Shown one piece after another: positions 63,884 through 64,000 of a DNA stretch of 64,000 bases; positions within the stretch are counted from its first letter, which is position 1; each line of letters begins with the position of its first letter. The DNA lies in NCBI RefSeq assembly GCF_000697965.2, contig NZ_CP015880.1:1674001-1738000 (forward strand), written 5' to 3'. The notes beneath the pieces were generated by a model. It ran no database searches, was not told the origin of the DNA, and saw only the letters and a list, made by a program, of their open reading frames with translations. A program made the position numbers and the translations under genes. The stretch is from Ensifer adhaerens (lineage in GTDB: Bacteria > Pseudomonadota > Alphaproteobacteria > Rhizobiales > Rhizobiaceae).

Positions 63884-64000
63884 ATGGATTTCATGCGACT
63901 GCTGAAGTCGATCGAGGAACTGCTCTATGAGCTCGTCTGCTGGCTGCTGTTTTATCCGCTCACCCTGTGGCGCACGCTGCGCCACCCGCAGGCGATGATG
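63884..64000 (+). CDS. Membrane protein, N-terminal part (window-truncated)
   Basis: An open frame starting at ATG 63884 behind AAGGGGAG and running to the right edge with no stop (39 codons). It reads SIEELLYELVCWLLFYPLTL, one hydrophobic segment, after MDFMRLLK, then WRTLRHPQAMM. This looks like a known-unknown rhizobial membrane protein, but too little is visible to name it. It may be cotranscribed with the protease gene 57 bp upstream. Confidence 0.65.
   Translation, partial: MDFMRLLKSIEELLYELVCWLLFYPLTLWRTLRHPQAMM

Overview
The window is a gene-dense, GC-rich stretch of an alphaproteobacterial chromosome, most likely from the Sinorhizobium/Ensifer branch of the Rhizobiaceae. The main reason is the opening block: the 3' end of a malic enzyme followed by a SinR-like LuxR regulator and a SinI-like autoinducer synthase, an arrangement I associate with Sinorhizobium. 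The aerobic cobalamin genes, PdhS-type histidine kinase, class II DAHP synthase and a rhizobial-type palindromic intergenic element agree with this. I see no phage, IS element, CRISPR array, tRNA or rRNA. Species cannot be told from the sequence by eye.

Layout. 1-2.8 kb: malic enzyme end, sinR, a perfect 20-bp palindromic lux box, and sinI. 3-5 kb: a DUF2865 secreted protein and bluB, which is preceded by a cobalamin riboswitch. 5.1-8.3 kb: a small catabolic-looking locus (frameshifted SDR, phytanoyl-CoA dioxygenase family protein, divergent LacI regulator). 8.3-15 kb: CHASE4-GGDEF diguanylate cyclase, ankyrin protein, and a nadE/small membrane protein/TolB-like operon. 15-21.3 kb: a membrane phosphoglycerol-transferase-like sulfatase, DUF1003 protein, a TadE/TadG pair, and an unrecognised gene. 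21.3-32.6 kb: housekeeping metabolism and envelope genes (GFA protein, DAHP synthase, LysR, glutathione reductase, DUF2059, rpiA, gph, L,D-transpeptidase, fumC). 32.7-38.6 kb: a second diguanylate cyclase, M15 peptidase, PPOX flavoprotein, hydrolase with divergent MarR regulator, DUF971 protein and moaA. 38.6-46.6 kb: palindromic repeat element, chemoreceptor, EamA transporter, mobA-mobB, Sel1 protein, polysaccharide deacetylase. 46.7-52.1 kb: a repeat-rich OmpA-family protein and a polar amino-acid ABC transporter that lacks an ATPase gene here. 52.2-64 kb: Usg, DUF2270, methyltransferase, 3-hydroxyisobutyrate-dehydrogenase-like enzyme, AlkD-like protein, Lrp regulator, uracil-DNA glycosylase-like protein, nuclease, PdhS-type kinase, GNAT, dgkA, cobT/cobS, and a DUF1289/retropepsin operon whose third gene runs off the end.

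Themes that link genes. Three cobalamin lower-ligand functions are present: BluB makes dimethylbenzimidazole, CobT activates it and CobS joins it to the corrin; only bluB shows a B12 riboswitch. Molybdenum cofactor functions (moaA, mobA, mobB) lie about 5 kb apart. Signalling is dense: quorum sensing, two c-di-GMP synthases, a chemoreceptor and a cell-cycle-type kinase. The most unusual items are the SinR lacking a normally conserved ligand-pocket tryptophan, the single-base frameshift in the SDR, the long tandem repeat tract in the OmpA-family protein, the TadE/TadG pair without pilus machinery, and the double MarR operator overlapping the regulator's own start. I did not find a clearly new multi-gene system.
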